Assembly (NCBI GenBank): GCA_016708905.1
Contig: JADJEV010000004.1
Coordinates: forward strand, 868,001-932,000
DNA from: Candidatus Methylophosphatis roskildensis
Lineage (GTDB): Bacteria; Pseudomonadota; Gammaproteobacteria; Burkholderiales; Rhodocyclaceae
DNA: 64,000 nucleotides
Direction: 5' to 3'
In this document: one piece after another, positions 61,601-64,000 of the stretch
Position numbering within the stretch: the first letter of the stretch is position 1
Layout of the letters: each line of letters opens with the position of its first letter
Notes under the pieces: model-generated
Told to the model about the DNA's origin: nothing
What the model saw: the letters and a program-made list of their open reading frames with translations, nothing else
Databases searched by the model: none
Position numbers and translations under genes: made by a program

Positions 61601-63284
61601 CGACTACACCGCCAGCACGGGCACCCTGACCTTTGCCCCGGGTGAGACCAGCAAGACCATCACGGTACCGATCACCAACGATGCCACCTACGAAGGGGCG
61701 GAGACCTACAGCGTGGGTCTGTCCGCGCCGATCGGTGCGACCATCGCCACCGGCAGTGTCACCACCACCATCCATGACGACGGCACGGGCTTTGTGCCGC
61801 CCGGCGTCACCCCGGACGACGACCGTCCGGCGGTAGCCAGCGTCAGCAGCCCGACGGTGACCGAAGGGGCACCGCTGGACTTCACGGTCAGCCTGACCCA
61901 TCCGAGCACCACGCCGACTGCGGTCACACTGAGCCCGGCCAGCGGCACGGCCACCCTGGGCACCGACACCGACCCGGCGCAAGTCAGCTTCGACGGCGGG
62001 GCGAGCTTCGTCCCGGTGGTGGGCAGCACGGTCACGGTACCGGCAGGGGTCACCGACTTCATCGTGCGCTTCCCGACGGTCGATGACGCGATATCCGAGC
62101 CCAACGAGACCATGACCCTGGGCGCGGCCACCGCGCAAAACGCCAGCCCGGTCAGTGGCACGGGCACCATCAACGACAACGACGGTGCGCCGCAGCTCTC
62201 GATCAGCGGCCCGGCCGATGTGAACGAAGCGGCCGGCACCATCAGCTACACGGTAAGCCTGACCAACGCCTCGGCCAGCCCGGTGACAGTCAACTACGCC
62301 ACGGCCGACGGCACCGCCACGGCGGGGGCCGACTACACCGCCAGCACGGGCACCCTGACCTTTGCCCCGGGTGAGACCAGCAAGACCATCACGGTACCGA
62401 TCACCAACGATGCCACCTACGAAGGGGCGGAGACCTACAGCGTGGGTCTGTCCGCGCCGACCGGTGCGACCATCGCCACCGGCAGTGTCACCACCACCAT
62501 CCATGACGACGGCACGGGCTTTGTGCCGCCTGGGGTGACCCCGGACGACGACCGTCCGGCGGTAGCCAGCGTCAGCAGCCCGACGGTGACCGAAGGGGCA
62601 CCGCTGGACTTCACGGTCAGCCTGACCCATCCGAGCACCACGCCGACTGCGGTCACACTGAGCCCGGCCAGCGGCACGGCCACCCTGGGCACCGACACCG
62701 ACCCGGCGCAAGTCAGCTTCGACGGCGGGGCGAGCTTCGTCCCGGTGGTGGGCAGCACGGTCACGGTACCGGCAGGGGTCACCGACTTCATCGTGCGCTT
62801 CCCGACGGTCGATGACGCGATATCCGAGCCCAACGAGACCATGACCCTGGGCGCGGCCACCGCGCAGAACGCCAGCCCGGTCAGTGGCACGGGCACCATC
62901 AACGACAACGACGGTGCGCCGCAGCTCTCGATCAGCGGCCCGGCCGATGTGAACGAAGCGGCCGGCACCATCAGCTACACGGTAAGCCTGACCAACGCCT
63001 CGGCCAGCCCGGTGACAGTCAACTACGCCACGGCCGACGGCACCGCCACGGCGGGGGCCGACTACACCGCCAGCACGGGCACCCTGACCTTTGCCCCGGG
63101 TGAGACCAGCAAGACCATCACGGTACCGATCACCAACGATGCCACCTACGAAGGGGCGGAGACCTACAGCGTGGGTCTGTCCGCGCCGACCGGTGCGACC
63201 ATCGCCACCGGCAGTGTCACCACCACCATCCATGACGACGGCACGGGCTTTGTGCCGCCTGGGGTAACCCCGGACAACGACACG
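52348..63284 (+). repeat. Tandem array of 15 near-identical 729 bp units
   Basis: Units begin at 52348, 53078, 53808, 54537, 55266, 55995, 56724, 57453, 58182, 58911, 59640, 60369, 61098, 61827 and 62556. Units 1 and 2 are each one base longer because of single-base insertions; total length is 15 x 729 + 2. Synonymous differences between units are very few. Two recurring versions of the second half occur: TITVPITNDATYEGAETYSV and TVTVNIVNDATYEGPETYTI. A variant of the first half (TLTPAGVTATLG instead of TLSPASGTATLG) occurs in the units at 59640 and 60369. Flanking units on both sides are clearly diverged. Confidence 0.95.
52478..53626 (+). CDS. Giant adhesin, second reading-frame segment (units 1-2)
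   Basis: After the extra base near 52478 the adhesin reading resumes one frame over, with LGTDTDPAQVSFDGG and the rest of unit 1 and most of unit 2. The first possible start codon in this frame is at 52538, but independent translation is unlikely. The frame is lost again at an extra G (53348-53349) inside ATATCCGGAGCCC, which reads ATATCCGAGCCC in all other units. The residues after that point (AQRDHDPGRG...) are out of register and end at 53626. This is a fragment of one gene, not a separate protein. Confidence 0.7.
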   Translation: MGTDTDPAQVSFDGGASFVPVVGSTVTVPAGVTDFIVRFPTVDDAISEPNETMTLGAATAQNASPVSGTGTINDNDGAPQLSISGPADVNEAAGTISYTVSLTNASASPVTVNYATADGTATAGADYTASTGTLTFAPGETSKTITVPITNDATYEGAETYSVGLSAPIGATIASGSVTTTIHDDGTGFVPPGVTPDDDRPAVASVSSPTVTEGAPLDFTVSLTHPSTTPTAVTLSPASGTATLGTDTDPAQVSFDGGASFVPVVGSTVTVPAGVTDFIVRFPTVDDAISGAQRDHDPGRGHRAERQPGQWHGHHQRQRRCAAALDQRPGRCERSGRHHQLHGKPDQRLGQPGDSQLRHGRRHRHGGGRLHRQHGHPDLCPG

Positions 63285-64000
63285 CCGACGCTCAGCGTGT
63301 CGAGTACGACGGTACAGGAGAGCGCGGGCTTCGCGGTGTTTACCGTGAGTCTGTCCAACCCCAGTACGGCGGCCACCACGGTCAGTCTGGCCACGGCCAA
63401 CGGCACGGCTACCAGCCCGGCCGACTACGGCACGGCGCTGCAAGTGTCGACCGACAATGGTGCCACCTGGAGTGCGGCGGGCGCGGCGAGCGCGACCTTC
63501 GCTCCGGGGGCCACCAGCGTGCTGGTGCGCGCCCCGATCGTCGATGACGCCATCAACGAGCCGACCGAGACCTTCACGCTGACAGCCACGCGCACGGCCG
63601 GCAGCACCACCAATCCGTCGGCCACTGGCACGGGCACCATCACCGACAACGACGCGCTACCGAGCCTGTCGATCAACGACGTGACGGTCAACGAAGCGGC
63701 CGGCACGGCCACCTTCACGGTGAGCCTGAGTGGCGTGAGCGGGCAAGCGGTGACGGTGGGCTACAACACCAGCAACGGCACGGCCACTGCGGGAGCCGAC
63801 TACACCAGCACCAGCGGCACGCTGAGCTTCGCCCCGGGTGTGACGACGCAGACCATCACGGTGCCGATCACCAACGACAACGTGTTCGAAGGCGCGGAGA
63901 CCTTCAACGTCAACCTGGTCACCCCGACCAACGCCACCATCGCCGACAACCTTGGTGTGGGCACCATCCGGGACGACGGCACGGGCTTTGTGCCGCCTGG
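53349..64000 (+). CDS. Giant adhesin, third reading-frame segment, open to window edge
   Basis: From 53349 (GAG, Glu of ISEPNETMTLG) the third frame is open for 10.6 kb to the window edge; the first ATG in it is at 53364. It covers the rest of unit 2, units 3-15 and, from 63285, a divergent non-identical pair (PTLSVSSTTVQESAGFAVFT, then SINDVTVNEAAGTATFTV). Each 243-residue unit holds two Calx-beta-like domains, the second with DGTATAGADYTASTGTLTF and FAPGETSKTITV. Correcting both insertions gives at least about 4,750 residues in the window. The C-terminal RTX and secretion signal must lie beyond it. Probable role: calcium-stiffened cell surface adhesin for biofilm or host/particle attachment. 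Confidence 0.85.

Noticed and set aside
52348..63284. CRISPR array or satellite
   Set aside because: The 729 bp units directly abut without spacers, keep an open reading frame and encode recognisable domains.
53310..63443. A 3,377-codon open frame on the minus strand across the repeat array
   Set aside because: It repeats with the same 729 bp period, is Arg/Gly/Val-rich with no family features, and is the antisense shadow of the GC-rich adhesin repeats. The plus strand gives coherent Calx-beta domains.

Overview
The window is a high-GC bacterial chromosome segment, read here as betaproteobacterial and perhaps close to Rhodocyclales. This rests on gene order and protein wording, because no database search was possible. 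The blocks gyrA/pheA/hisC/tyrA/aroA/cmk/rpsA/ihfB/lapA/lapB/rfaE1/rfaD/cysM, thrS/infC/rpmI/rplT/pheS/pheT/ihfA/merR and surE/pcm/nlpD/rpoS are typical of that class. The separate heptose kinase (not fused as in enteric HldE), the N-extended ribosomal protein S1 and BamC also fit.

Layout. 1-9.8 kb: the 3' part of gyrA, then a tightly packed aromatic amino acid and histidine operon (pheA, hisC, tyrA, aroA) running into cmk, rpsA and ihfB. 9.9-16.7 kb: envelope genes (lapA, lapB, ugd, rfaE1, rfaD, an HhH protein) and cysM. A 269 bp terminal-inverted-repeat element sits directly on the lapB stop codon. 16.7-20.7 kb: a ydbH-ynbE-ydbL intermembrane lipid transport set, a DEDDy exonuclease and a GlsB-like membrane protein. 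20.8-28.6 kb: tRNA-Val, translation genes from thrS to pheT, ihfA, a MerR regulator and tRNA-Pro. infC appears to use the rare start codon AUC. 28.7-32.0 kb: surE, pcm, nlpD and rpoS, overlapping or nearly so. 32.2-37.1 kb (minus strand): moxR, DUF58, a transglutaminase-like membrane protein and mltB. 37.2-41.0 kb: a deacetylase, dapA, bamC and an MBL hydrolase. 41.1-45.6 kb: a small lipoprotein, a DUF7931-like protein, a RoxA-type ribosomal oxygenase, rlmD, a BI-1 family membrane protein and tRNA-Ser.

45.9-64.0 kb (open at the right edge): a type I secretion ATPase with a degenerate C39-like domain, its HlyD-family adaptor and a giant secreted adhesin. The adhesin starts with a retention-module-like region carrying a Pro-Ala-Ala-Gly candidate LapG-type cleavage site. 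VCBS/Ig-like domains follow, and then 15 near-identical 729 bp units in perfect register. Each unit encodes 243 residues, read as two Calx-beta-like domains. Two single-base insertions, one in unit 1 and one in unit 2, break the reading frame into three pieces. The array measures exactly 15 x 729 + 2 bp, and the frame is open for the remaining 10.6 kb. The insertions may be sequencing or assembly errors, or a recent inactivation.

The first 45 kb is mainly conserved housekeeping content. The most unusual content is the adhesin array with its mosaic repeat variants, and the palindromic element at 11.4-11.6 kb.
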